A stretch of 13,436 nucleotides of DNA from Scatosoma sp045652785 (GCA_045652785.1 JAZOLF010000001.1:1-13436), one strand, 5' to 3'. Positions 1 to 6,423 are shown, numbered from the stretch's first letter. Numbers and translations: made by a program. Notes: generated from the letters alone by a model not told the origin.

Positions 1-438
1 GCCGAGCGCAACACGTTGTCTTTGACCACCGGACAAAGCCTTAGGCTTACGGGTAAGGTAATCGGTGATACCGAGAATTTCAGCAGCCGCCTTAACCTTT
101 TGGTCAATGATGTCCTTGTGAAGTTTACGGAGTTTCAAACCGAACGCCATATTGTCGTAAACGGACATGTGGGGGTACAAAGCGTAGTTTTGGAATACCA
201 TCGCGATATCTCTATCTTTGGGAACAACGTCGTTTACAAGGTTGCCGTCGATGTAGAGTTCACCGGAAGAAATTTCTTCCAAACCTGCGATCATACGGAG
301 CGTGGTCGACTTACCGCAACCGGAAGGGCCTACCAAAACGATGAATTCCTTATCTCTGATATCGAGACAGAAATCGAAAACTGCTTGTACACCGGAAGGG
401 TACACTTTGTTAATGCCTTTCAGCAAAAGTCCTGACAT
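1..438 (-). CDS. ugpC: Sugar-type ABC transporter ATP-binding protein, N-terminal part (cut by window edge)
   Basis: This is the first 146 codons of an ATPase that powers carbohydrate or glycerol-3-phosphate import at the cytoplasmic face of the membrane. The translation opens MSGLLLKGINKVYPSG and shows a Walker A motif GPSGCGKST near residues 38-46, a Q-loop (MVFQNYALYPHMSVYDN) and the ABC signature LSGGQRQRVALG, which ends exactly at base 1. Walker B, the H-loop and the C-terminal regulatory TOBE domain lie outside the window. The order and wording of these motifs match the MsmK/MsmX/UgpC/MalK group; members often serve several sugar importers, so the exact substrate cannot be read here. 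The start is set by a strong GGAGG ribosome site (446-452) about 8 bases upstream. Confidence is high for family, moderate for the symbol. No permease lies in the window. Confidence 0.93.
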   Translation of the reverse strand, partial: MSGLLLKGINKVYPSGVQAVFDFCLDIRDKEFIVLVGPSGCGKSTTLRMIAGLEEISSGELYIDGNLVNDVVPKDRDIAMVFQNYALYPHMSVYDNMAFGLKLRKLHKDIIDQKVKAAAEILGITDYLTRKPKALSGGQRQRVALG

Positions 439-474
439 ATCTTTTTCCTCCTAATAAGAAAAACATTTTATTCG

Positions 475-511
475 ATAGTAATATTTTACTATATTTTTCA
501 AAAAAACACAA
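475..511 (-). promoter_or_regulatory. Putative promoter with palindromic operator for the ABC ATPase
   Basis: On the minus strand TTGTGT (506-511), a 17-base spacer and TAAAAT (483-488) form a modest sigma-A-type promoter. A perfect 7-bp inverted repeat, ATAGTAA-N4-TTACTAT in plus-strand sense (475-492), covers the -10. A palindrome in this place is typical of a repressor site. The -35 is poor, so the promoter call is tentative; the inverted repeat itself is exact. Confidence 0.4.
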
Positions 512-672
512 TGGGCAAAATTGACAAAGTTTCCGCGCGGCTTTGTATAGTTTGCACAAGAAACCGCCATTTCCCCCAAATTTCCCCTATCAACGCCTAC
601 ACCAGCGCGCGAACAAACAAAAATACGGCGCAGCGATATGCTACACCGTAAAGTTTGCAACAAGCACCAGAA

Positions 673-710
673 CGGAGCAAGATACACGTACCAGAGCGGA
701 GCAAGATACA
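673..710. repeat. 24-bp tandem duplication at the edge of the long repeat
   Basis: The 14-mer CGGAGCAAGATACA occurs at 673-686 and again at 697-710, a 24-base period. A third, slightly altered copy (CGGGGCAAGATACA) lies at 826-839. The motif is the left border of the 103-bp repeat, and copy 1 has it doubled. Short in-frame readings of this repeat exist on the minus strand but look like a repeat read as protein, not a gene. Confidence 0.75.
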
Positions 711-803
711 AGAATAGGCAGGCGAACGCGGCTTTCCCGACGGGAGTTTACATAACGTAAACGAGCAAGGGAAACACGCAAGTTCAACGCACCTATACGC
801 CGT
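701..803. repeat. 103-bp structured intergenic repeat, copy 1
   Basis: This copy differs from the one at 830-932 at only four positions that I count (about 96% identity), in the same orientation, offset 129 bases. It contains nested inverted repeats: GTTTAC-N5-GTAAAC at its centre, TCCCG-A-CGGGA beside it, and outer arms in which CTTTCCC faces GGGAAAC. The gene-free stretch 453-944 holds these repeats and the promoter region of the ABC gene; I see no credible gene in it. The element resembles a REP- or MITE-like dispersed element, but genome-wide copies cannot be tested here. Confidence 0.8.
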
Positions 804-829
804 TACCAACTAAAAGCACCCAAAACGGG

Positions 830-932
830 GCAAGATACAAGCATAGGCAGGCGAACGCGGCTTTCCCGACGGGAGTTTACATAGCGTAAACGAGCAAGGG
901 AAACACGCAAGTTCAACGCCCCTATGCGCCGT
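830..932. repeat. 103-bp structured intergenic repeat, copy 2
   Basis: This is the second copy of the element at 701-803. Its ends pair better than those of copy 1: GCATAGG near the left end is complementary to CCTATGC near the right end, and CTTTCCC faces GGGAAAC further in, so the whole unit is an imperfect long palindrome. It ends 12 bases past the stop of the aldo/keto reductase gene and would be the 3' end of that transcript. No U-rich terminator tail is seen, but the fold could protect or end the message. Confidence 0.8.
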
Positions 933-944
933 AGATTCCCTGTT

Positions 945-1853
945 TTAAGGCAACTTTTTACCAGCGGCACGGTACAACCCATACCACTCTTCTCTCGTCA
1001 ATTCAACGTCCGCCGCTTTGCAAAGCCCTGCGATGCGTTCGGGGGTTGTCGAGCCCACCACCGCTTGCATACCTGCGGGGTGGCGCAAAATCCACGCCAC
1101 AGCGATCGCCGCGGGGGCAACCGAATACTTTTCGGCTAAGCGGAACAACTCCGCATTCAAGGCAGGAAACGCTTCATTACCGACAAAAACGCCTTCCATG
1201 AACCCGTACGCCAAAGGCGACCACGCCTGCAAAACGATTTTATTCTTGCGGCAGTATTCCAAAAGCCCTTGCGTTCTGCCCAAGCCTTCGGCATTTTCCA
1301 TATTAAAGTTCAACCCTTCGTCGATAACGGGCGAATGCATCAAGGAAAGTTGCACTTGGTTTGCCGCCACCTTAATCCCCGCCGAGCGCATCAATTCGAT
1401 TTGCGCAGGGGAGAAGTTCGACACACCGAACGCGCGCACTTTGCCTTCCGATTGCAATAGATCGAACGCTTCATATACTTCGTCAGGCTCCATCAAACTA
1501 TCTGGACGGTGCAAAAGCAAAATATCTAAATAATCGGTATTCATACGCTTGGCGCTGTTTTCAACGGACGCCAAAATATGTTCGCGCGAAAAATCATAAT
1601 ACCCTTCGCGGATACCGCATTTGGTTTGTAAAACCAAACTTTCGCGGGGGATTTCCAAATCCTTCATCGCAAGCCCGAAAATCGTTTCGCTATCCCCCTT
1701 GCCGTAAATATCGGCGTGGTCAAAAGTATTCGCGCCCGATTTCAACGCTTCGATGATGATTTCTTCAATTTGGCGCAAGGGTTTGCCTGCATAGCGCATC
1801 GCACCCATCACCACTTTGGAGCAACTTACTCCGCCAACGTCAACGTATTTCAT
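945..1853 (-). CDS. Aldo/keto reductase, YdhF-like
   Basis: A 302-residue cytoplasmic NAD(P)H-dependent oxidoreductase of the aldo/keto reductase superfamily, predicted to reduce carbonyl groups to alcohols; the natural substrate is unknown. The catalytic tetrad is readable: D45 and Y50 in FDHADIYG, K78 in QTKCG and H115 in LLHRPD. The cofactor-binding C-terminal part carries GVSNFSPAQIELM and WSPLAYGF, then AVVGSTTPERI near the end. Length and the FDHADIYG and HRPDSLMEPDEV wording resemble E. coli YdhF. The start has a good AAGGAG site (1860-1865). The gene lies 91 bases downstream of the Abi-family gene with no clear terminator between, so it may be partly transcribed from the strong promoter at 3000-3028. 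I found no convincing promoter of its own. Its 3' side runs straight into the long repeats. Confidence 0.93.
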   Translation of the reverse strand: MKYVDVGGVSCSKVVMGAMRYAGKPLRQIEEIIIEALKSGANTFDHADIYGKGDSETIFGLAMKDLEIPRESLVLQTKCGIREGYYDFSREHILASVENSAKRMNTDYLDILLLHRPDSLMEPDEVYEAFDLLQSEGKVRAFGVSNFSPAQIELMRSAGIKVAANQVQLSLMHSPVIDEGLNFNMENAEGLGRTQGLLEYCRKNKIVLQAWSPLAYGFMEGVFVGNEAFPALNAELFRLAEKYSVAPAAIAVAWILRHPAGMQAVVGSTTPERIAGLCKAADVELTREEWYGLYRAAGKKLP

Positions 1854-1944
1854 ACCATTCTCCTTGTTTATTTTGCATAATCAAAGCAATATCAATCGCT
1901 AAAAATCTTCGTTCGTATGATATTACTTTGGTCAACAGAGCAAA

Positions 1945-2916
1945 TTATTTGCCCATCACGTCCAGTTTTTTCCAACTGCCCTGCAACCCCATCGTGTAGA
2001 GTACACGGCGGAACGCAAAGGCAGGCAACACCTTTTCCAGCCTATCAATTTCGGCACGCAAACGGCCAAAATAATCGGCAAACGAATGCGTCGGCAGCAA
2101 ATATTTCAGCGCCACAAACAGCGCCATACAATCGTTATTCCCGTACATGGGTGTACCGTCTGCCTTTTTCGGGAGTTGCAATTTCGGCAACACCGCTAGC
2201 GTTTGCGTCAGACGAACGTGTGGCAAGTGCGCGCAATACGTCCGCTCGCCGTGCGCGGCAATATTACGATAGCAAACGACGTATTCCGTTAAATTACACA
2301 GGGTATCGTAGGGCAAAGCATACTCATCCGCAATTTCCTGCCCGTCCGAAGTTTTCAAAAGGCGCAAGAATTTGGACGTATTACCAAAAGTGAGCGTTCG
2401 CACCAGCGCCCAAAACGGCACGTGCTTATAAGTGTTGGCGTAGTAGGCAATATAATCCCGATAGCACGCCGCCCCCGTCTTACAAGCGTCCGCAAGCGCC
2501 GCTTTGCAGGTACCTATCATCCAGCGCACGTGTTGCAAATCGCTTGGATCGGACGTAAAATTCGTTTCCTGCAAATACTGGTTTTCGTGCACGCCGTAGT
2601 TCTTGGAAAAGACGTCGGAAAGCATCGCTTTTAGGTTGCATTCCACCTGTTGGGTGGCTTCGTAAACGATTTCACGCAACCGCTTATCAAAATCAAACAG
2701 CGCTTCGATGTGGGCGAAAGTCACCCCAGCGCGATACCGCTTTTTCTCGTCCTTAAAAACGCGGTTATATCCGACGGCAAAGTTATAATATCCTTCCCAC
2801 TTTAACCGCCGCTTTGCGTGTTCTTCGTCGGGAATGGTCAACCCGTCCCGCTTTAACTTTGCAATCTGCTGATCGCTGTTGAAGTACACTTTTTGTTTTT
2901 TGGTCTTAGCCATCAT
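1945..2916 (-). CDS. Abi_2 / AbiD-AbiF-like abortive infection protein
   Basis: A 323-residue protein of the Abi_2 family (AbiD/AbiF type), linked to phage abortive infection. Family hallmarks: an N-terminal block with QQIAKLKRDGLTI and LKWEGYYNF, FDFDKRLREIVYEATQQVE around 75-92, VPFWALVRTLTFGNTSKF at 166-183, and RNIAAH at 217-222. The last fits the RxxxxH motif of HEPN-type RNases, and Abi_2 proteins have been placed in the HEPN group, so RNA cleavage on infection is a reasonable inference, not shown here. The start is the first or second of two adjacent ATG codons (2916 or 2913); the GGGG ribosome site (2921-2924) is better spaced for the second. A consensus promoter and an intrinsic terminator lie upstream in the leader, so most transcripts should stop before the gene. 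The stop codon lies in the palindrome GCAAATAATTTGC. Confidence 0.88.
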   Translation of the reverse strand: MMAKTKKQKVYFNSDQQIAKLKRDGLTIPDEEHAKRRLKWEGYYNFAVGYNRVFKDEKKRYRAGVTFAHIEALFDFDKRLREIVYEATQQVECNLKAMLSDVFSKNYGVHENQYLQETNFTSDPSDLQHVRWMIGTCKAALADACKTGAACYRDYIAYYANTYKHVPFWALVRTLTFGNTSKFLRLLKTSDGQEIADEYALPYDTLCNLTEYVVCYRNIAAHGERTYCAHLPHVRLTQTLAVLPKLQLPKKADGTPMYGNNDCMALFVALKYLLPTHSFADYFGRLRAEIDRLEKVLPAFAFRRVLYTMGLQGSWKKLDVMGK

Positions 2917-2927
2917 CGTACCCCTAT

Positions 2928-2958
2928 AAAAAACGGGGAGCCCATAAATGAACTCCCC
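2928..2958 (-). terminator. Leader terminator/attenuator before the Abi gene
   Basis: On the minus strand GGGGAG (2953-2958), a 12-base loop, CTCCCC (2935-2940), then G and six T residues (2928-2933) form a textbook intrinsic terminator. It lies between the abi promoter and the abi start codon, 12 bases before the latter. It therefore limits read-through into abi and defines the 3' end of a short RNA. Confidence 0.8.
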
Positions 2959-2993
2959 ACCGTTCCCGAACGTTTACGTTGCGGAAATCCTTC
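2928..2993 (-). ncRNA. Predicted ~66-nt two-hairpin leader RNA upstream of the Abi gene
   Basis: Transcription from the promoter at 3000-3028 should start near 2993 and stop at the terminator. The first hairpin spans about 2986-2963: UUCC pairs with GGAA, and AACG pairs with CGUU around a UAAA loop, with a few bulges. The same CGUU could instead pair with the following AACG (2961-2964), giving two alternative folds. The second hairpin is the terminator. No ORF of useful size fits inside. Promoter, small RNA, terminator and HEPN-like toxin in this order is the layout of RNA-antitoxin modules; a conserved RNA family has been described near abiF-type genes, but I cannot tell from here whether this RNA belongs to it. 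Ends are predicted. Confidence 0.55.
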
Positions 2994-2999
2994 TACTAC

Positions 3000-3028
3000 A
3001 TTATATACAATTTGCCCGTATTTGTCAA
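3000..3028 (-). promoter_or_regulatory. Consensus sigma-A promoter for the leader RNA and Abi gene
   Basis: On the minus strand TTGACA (3023-3028), a 17-base spacer and TATAAT (3000-3005) match the consensus perfectly. Start predicted at 2992-2994. It lies in the gap after the DUF2310-like gene, whose stop is only 35 bases upstream of the -35. Confidence 0.88.
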
Positions 3029-3063
3029 TAGGCAAACGTATTTTTCATACAACCTGGCGGGGA

Positions 3064-3840
3064 TTACCAGATCTCTTCCGTTTCTTCGGCGGACGAATAT
3101 CCGCATTCGTCGCACACTTCTATATTCTCATCGTCCGCAATCGCCAAAGAACGCATCACTTTGCCACACGCAGGACAAATCCGCAAATTCACGCCATCCA
3201 CCCGCTTACGGGGCTGAAATTTTTCCGTTTCGTCAATCTCATGCAAGCGGTAATAGACGGGAACGCCCAAAGCATCTTGCAGGGTTTTCGCGATCTCGCG
3301 CCCACGCACATTGAGTTTCGACGTATGGGACATCAACTCTTCCGAAGTAAACGCATCATAATAAACGGTATCGTTGAGCGAGAGCATCGCGCGGAAGGTT
3401 TCCTGCCAAGCCTTTGTGTCGTCAAAACTGCCGTTTTCAAAGGTCGGCAAGCGATAGAGCGGAATTCTCTTTCCACAGGAAAGACAGACAAACGGACTTT
3501 CCAAAGTATGTTTTTCCGTCCACATTTCGACGCCCTGCCGTTTTTCGCAACGGCAACCGCCTTCGTCTGCATCCAAAACACGGTAGGATACGTCGAAATA
3601 TTTTTCCACTTCTGCCCGTTCCCGCGCCGTAAAATACAGGTCGCTTTTTGGATCCAAAGCATCTTCATCCGCCGTGTGCACGAAGAGTGTATAAGGGTCG
3701 TTGCCGCTTGATTCCACGTCGCCGAGTATCTGCCCGCTCAACGTACAAAGGGTAATAAACCACGACAGCCTACCGTCCGCCCCTTCGATTTCCCTTCCCA
3801 AACCTTCCTTCGGCGTAAATTTCCATTCCATCAAAAACAT
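3064..3840 (-). CDS. Two-zinc-ribbon protein, DUF2310-like
   Basis: A 258-residue soluble protein of unknown function. Eight cysteines fall into two metal-binding sets: C96/C98 (CRC) with C119/C122 (CLSC), and C222/C225 (CPAC) with C243/C246 (CDEC); the latter is a classic C-terminal zinc ribbon. The phrase CLSCGKRIPLYRLP and the final ribbon fit what I remember of the DUF2310 family, described as zinc-ribbon proteins possibly binding nucleic acid; the family name is moderately certain and no activity is known to me. There are no membrane segments or signal peptide. The start is supported by AAGGTG (3847-3852). It follows yigZ by 18 bases and is probably co-transcribed with it. No terminator is visible before the abi promoter. 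Confidence 0.8.
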   Translation of the reverse strand: MFLMEWKFTPKEGLGREIEGADGRLSWFITLCTLSGQILGDVESSGNDPYTLFVHTADEDALDPKSDLYFTARERAEVEKYFDVSYRVLDADEGGCRCEKRQGVEMWTEKHTLESPFVCLSCGKRIPLYRLPTFENGSFDDTKAWQETFRAMLSLNDTVYYDAFTSEELMSHTSKLNVRGREIAKTLQDALGVPVYYRLHEIDETEKFQPRKRVDGVNLRICPACGKVMRSLAIADDENIEVCDECGYSSAEETEEIW

Positions 3841-3858
3841 ATTTTCACCTTTCCCTTG

Positions 3859-4500
3859 TCAATTTTCCATCTTGAAAAGGCTGTAATATTCGCCCATGCG
3901 TTCAATCTCTACCCGACCTTGCATATAATCGACCAGGCCCGATTGAAACTCGTCCGCGTGTATCTTTTTCACCGCCACAGAGAACAGCACTTTCGCCCCG
4001 TAATCAGACGAAAGCAGGGTACAGGTGTGCGTTGAAAAGTACTTTTGCACGCTGTCAATCCCCGTGTAATCTACTTCTATCGCCATTTCGACGCAGGTTT
4101 CCAGGCTGCGTATATCCGCCACCGCAAGGTTCTCCGCCGCTGACGAAGAGTACGCCCGCACCAAACCGCCAGCACCCAACTTAATTCCGCCGAAATACCG
4201 CACGACCGCCACCGCCGTCTCAAAGAGTTTCTTATTCTTTAAAACGTCCAAAATCGGCATCCCTGCCGTACCCTGCGGTTCGCCGTCATCGGAAAAGCGT
4301 TGCAAATTGCCGATTTTATCGGCAACGAACGCAAAGCAACAATGGGTTGCAAACGGGTGTTTTGCGCGGATTTCCGCGATAAACGCCCTTGCATCTTCTT
4401 CGCTTTCGACGTGTTGCGAGTAGGTCAAAAACTTCGACTTTTCTATAATTTTTTCCGTTTCCGTTCGTCCGTGAACGGTCAAAATCGCTTTTTCCATCAT
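3859..4500 (-). CDS. yigZ: YigZ/IMPACT family protein (UPF0029 plus DUF1949)
   Basis: A 213-residue cytoplasmic protein of the conserved YigZ/IMPACT family. The UPF0029 signature is clear: ATHCCFAFV, then FSDDGEPQGTAGMPIL around residues 70-85, then VVRYFGGIKLGAGGLVRAYSS. The remaining ~75 residues fit the DUF1949 ferredoxin-like C-terminal domain. Eukaryotic IMPACT regulates the translation kinase Gcn2; the bacterial role is not settled, with links to ribosomes or translation proposed. Two adjacent ATG codons (4500 and 4497) are possible starts; no strong ribosome site is seen before either. The gene starts 39 bases after tyrS, with a hairpin between, and overlaps or touches nothing. It likely forms a unit with the zinc-ribbon gene downstream. 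Confidence 0.9.
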   Translation of the reverse strand: MMEKAILTVHGRTETEKIIEKSKFLTYSQHVESEEDARAFIAEIRAKHPFATHCCFAFVADKIGNLQRFSDDGEPQGTAGMPILDVLKNKKLFETAVAVVRYFGGIKLGAGGLVRAYSSSAAENLAVADIRSLETCVEMAIEVDYTGIDSVQKYFSTHTCTLLSSDYGAKVLFSVAVKKIHADEFQSGLVDYMQGRVEIERMGEYYSLFKMEN

Positions 4501-4510
4501 CTACCGTACA

Positions 4511-4536
4511 AAGAAAGGCAGGATAATCCTGCCCTT
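4511..4536 (-). terminator. Hairpin after tyrS, likely terminator
   Basis: GGCAGGA (4517-4523) and TCCTGCC (4527-4533) form a 7-bp stem with a 3-base loop just past the tyrS stop. On the minus strand it is followed by TTTCTTTG, a short imperfect U-tract, so termination may be partial and allow some read-through into yigZ. Confidence 0.6.
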
Positions 4537-4539
4537 CGC

Positions 4540-5736
4540 TTATTTAACAACAATCTTCAAATGTACTTTTTTGCCCTTATGCAACACGAATTCCGTTGCA
4601 GGGATGGGCATATTCATATCCGTCACTTTCGCATCATCGACGGAAACGCCGCCTTGTTCGATCAAACGGCGCGCTTCGCCCTTGGATTTTGCAACGCCAG
4701 CCGCCACCATTACGTCCACAACGGTAGCCACGCCTTCCACTTCTTTGGTAAGGAGTTCGGCATCACCGCCGCCGAATGCCGCTTTTGCTTGGCTTTCCGC
4801 AAGACGAGCCGCTTCTTCGCCGTGCACTTCTTTCGTGAGTTCAAACGCCAACACTTCCTTTGCCTTGTTGATACGTTCGTCGCGGTGCGCGCAAAGTTCC
4901 TTAATCTGTTCCACAGGCAAGAAGGTCAAAAGCATCATACACTTTTCAACGTCGCTATCCGCGGTATTGCGCCAGTATTGATAGAATTCATACGGCGAAG
5001 TCTTCTTTTCGTCAAGCCATACTGCGCCCTTTGCGGTTTTCCCCATCTTCTTCCCGTCGGAAGTCGTAAGCAGCGTAAACGTCATCGCAAACGCAGGTTT
5101 TTGTTCCTTAACGCGGATTAAGTTCGCGCCCGCCAAGATATTGCTCCATTGATCGTCGCCGCCGAGTTCAAGCGAACAGCCGTATTTTTGGTGCAGGTAC
5201 AAGAAGTCATACGCCTGCATCAACATATAGTTGAATTCCAAGAAGGACAAACCGCGTTCCAAACGTTGTTTGAAACATTCAGCAGAGAGCATTCTATTCA
5301 CGGAGAAGTGCGCCCCGATTTCACGCAAGAAGTCGATGTAGTTCAAGTCCATCAACCAGTCGCCGTTGTCAACAACGATCGCCCCATTGTCCCCTTCGAA
5401 ATGGATAAAACGGGACATTTGTTTTTTGAAACATTCCACGTTGTTGCGGATGGTTTCTTTGGTCATCATGCTACGCATATCGGTACGCCCCGAAGGGTCG
5501 CCAACCATCGCCGTACCGCCGCCGATCAAAATGATAGGTCTATGCCCAGCCTTTTGCATATGCGACATCGCGATCAGTTGCATAAAGTGTCCGACGTGCA
5601 AAGAATCCGCCGTGGGGTCAAACCCAATATAGAAAAGCACGCTTTCCTTGCCCAGTTTTTCATACAGTTCGTCTTCGAATACCGTCTGCTTGATAAATCC
5701 GCGCTCTCTAAGCGTGTCCATTACGTTTTTCGCCAT
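4540..5736 (-). CDS. tyrS: Tyrosyl-tRNA synthetase
   Basis: A 398-residue class I aminoacyl-tRNA synthetase that charges tRNA-Tyr with tyrosine. The HIGH motif reads HVGH (47-50) within GFDPTADSLHVGH, GGDDQW (192-197) belongs to the active site, and the KMSKS-type loop reads KKMGKT (229-234). The C-terminal ~65 residues (AKSKGEARRLIEQGGVSVDD) form an S4 RNA-binding domain that grips the tRNA. Length is normal and nothing is missing. The chosen ATG follows AAGGAG with good spacing; the in-frame ATG at 5808 lies inside the promoter -35 and is rejected. The transcript leader is only about 36 bases, too short for the tyrosine T-box often found before tyrS in this phylum. Confidence 0.97.
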   Translation of the reverse strand: MAKNVMDTLRERGFIKQTVFEDELYEKLGKESVLFYIGFDPTADSLHVGHFMQLIAMSHMQKAGHRPIILIGGGTAMVGDPSGRTDMRSMMTKETIRNNVECFKKQMSRFIHFEGDNGAIVVDNGDWLMDLNYIDFLREIGAHFSVNRMLSAECFKQRLERGLSFLEFNYMLMQAYDFLYLHQKYGCSLELGGDDQWSNILAGANLIRVKEQKPAFAMTFTLLTTSDGKKMGKTAKGAVWLDEKKTSPYEFYQYWRNTADSDVEKCMMLLTFLPVEQIKELCAHRDERINKAKEVLAFELTKEVHGEEAARLAESQAKAAFGGGDAELLTKEVEGVATVVDVMVAAGVAKSKGEARRLIEQGGVSVDDAKVTDMNMPIPATEFVLHKGKKVHLKIVVK

Positions 5737-5779
5737 AATTTGCTCCTTTTTTGACAAAACAATGTTAAAACTTTGTTTT

Positions 5780-5808
5780 AATTTACTACATTTTCGCGCT
5801 TTTGTCAA
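5780..5808 (-). promoter_or_regulatory. tyrS: tyrS promoter
   Basis: Minus strand TTGACA (5803-5808), 17-base spacer, TAAATT (5780-5785). Predicted start near 5773, giving a ~36-base leader. The initial transcribed region holds an inverted repeat, AAAACAA (5756-5762) against TTGTTTT (5773-5779). It diverges from the HTH-gene promoter at 5851-5879. Confidence 0.7.
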
Positions 5809-5850
5809 GCGTTTGAGCGCAAGTGGCAGAATATTTTTGGCAGCAAAAAC

Positions 5851-5879
5851 TTGACAAAATCCGTCAGGTATATTATAAT
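5851..5879 (+). promoter_or_regulatory. Consensus sigma-A promoter for the HTH regulator gene
   Basis: TTGACA (5851-5856), 17-base spacer, TATAAT (5874-5879): a perfect consensus. It is flanked by an inverted repeat, CTTGAC (5850-5855) and GTCAAG (5886-5891), which embraces the core promoter and could be an operator for the encoded regulator. The second arm sits at the expected start point. Confidence 0.88.
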
Positions 5880-5920
5880 GAGCCCGTCAAGTGACAAAAA
5901 AACAAGGGGGCAGGTACGCG

Positions 5921-6352
5921 ATGAAATTTCAAAACGTCTTAGATATGTTGTTTGAACTGCTTGAAAAGCGCAAAGTGACAGCAACATACTTTGCAAAGAA
6001 GTACGGCGTTTCCGTCCGCACCGTTTACCGCTACTTGGACGAACTGCGCACCGCCCTGCCCGTGACGATATCGCGTGGTCGTAGCGGCGGCATCTCTTTG
6101 CCTGATTGCTACAAACTCCCCGTCGGTTATATGTCCAACGAAGAATACGGCGCAACGCTGGACGCGCTGGATATGGCGTACTGCGCCACGACGGACGAGC
6201 GGTATTTAATCGCCCGCGAAAAGTTGGCGGCGGAATACAAGCCCGACGAAGAAGATTTAAAGGACGACGAAGACGCAGCAAACGGCATCATTGCCATCGA
6301 GCCCGAATCCGACGCAAACCCCGAGCCCGACGTCCAAAAAACAAATGGATAA
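5921..6352 (+). CDS. Small HTH_11-type transcriptional regulator with acidic tail
   Basis: A 143-residue predicted DNA-binding protein. Residues ~5-65 form a winged helix-turn-helix of the HTH_11/DeoR-like type: helix 2-turn-helix 3 in TATYFAKKYGVSVRTVYRYL (about 20-39) and a wing with SRGRSGGISL (51-60). Longer relatives (YafY/PafC) carry a C-terminal WYL effector domain; this protein has none, ending in a strongly acidic tail from about residue 107 (DEEDLKDDED). The ligand is unknown. ATG 5921 is preferred over the in-frame GTG 5891, because that GTG falls at or beside the predicted transcription start; AGGGGG lies 10 bases before the ATG. Whether it controls itself, divergent tyrS or downstream murG-yunB is unknown. 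Confidence 0.8.
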   Translation: MKFQNVLDMLFELLEKRKVTATYFAKKYGVSVRTVYRYLDELRTALPVTISRGRSGGISLPDCYKLPVGYMSNEEYGATLDALDMAYCATTDERYLIAREKLAAEYKPDEEDLKDDEDAANGIIAIEPESDANPEPDVQKTNG

Positions 6353-6368
6353 AGATTACGCATATCCC

Positions 6369-6388
6369 ATCCGCTTTGCGGATATAAT
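6369..6388 (+). promoter_or_regulatory. murG: Putative murG promoter overlapping a palindrome
   Basis: A perfect TATAAT (6383-6388) lies 36 bases before murG, but no good -35 is seen at 16-18 bases. The palindrome ATCCGC-TTT-GCGGAT (6369-6383) runs into the -10, which suggests an operator or an activator-dependent promoter. Predicted start near 6395, inside the left arm of the following terminator. Confidence 0.45.
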
Positions 6389-6390
6389 AG

Positions 6391-6423
6391 TACCGTACCT
6401 ATTCAAAAGGACGGTATTTTTTT
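6391..6423 (+). terminator. Intrinsic terminator abutting the murG start codon
   Basis: TACCGT-A-CCT (6391-6400), a 7-base loop, AGG-ACGGTA (6408-6416), then seven T residues (6417-6423), directly followed by ATG 6424. It ends the HTH gene transcript. Its 3' arm also contains AAGGA, the only ribosome-site candidate for murG, so the fold would hide that site in read-through RNA. Confidence 0.8.

Noticed and set aside
451..809. Minus-strand small proteins across the repeats
   Set aside because: Repetitive low-sense peptides created by the 24-bp and 103-bp repeats; no ribosome sites.
662..932. CRISPR array
   Set aside because: Only two 103-bp copies, with a non-unique spacer that itself includes part of the element; no regular 25-40-base repeats and no cas genes.
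1935..1955. Terminator after the Abi gene (palindrome GCAAATAATTTGC)
   Set aside because: AT-rich stem with no usable loop and no U-tract; it overlaps the stop codon and is unlikely to terminate.
2893..3711. 272-codon plus-strand frame
   Set aside because: It crosses the abi promoter, leader RNA and terminator and is antisense to the zinc-ribbon gene; no ribosome site and no recognisable family.
4300..5754. Long plus-strand frames opposite yigZ and tyrS
   Set aside because: Antisense shadows of two clearly recognised genes.
5737..5775. T-box leader for tyrS
   Set aside because: The predicted leader is about 36 bases, far too short for specifier stem and antiterminator, and no T-box sequence is seen.
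5737..5808. N-terminal extension of TyrS from ATG 5808
   Set aside because: This ATG falls within the -35 of the tyrS promoter, and the family N-terminus fits the ATG at 5736.
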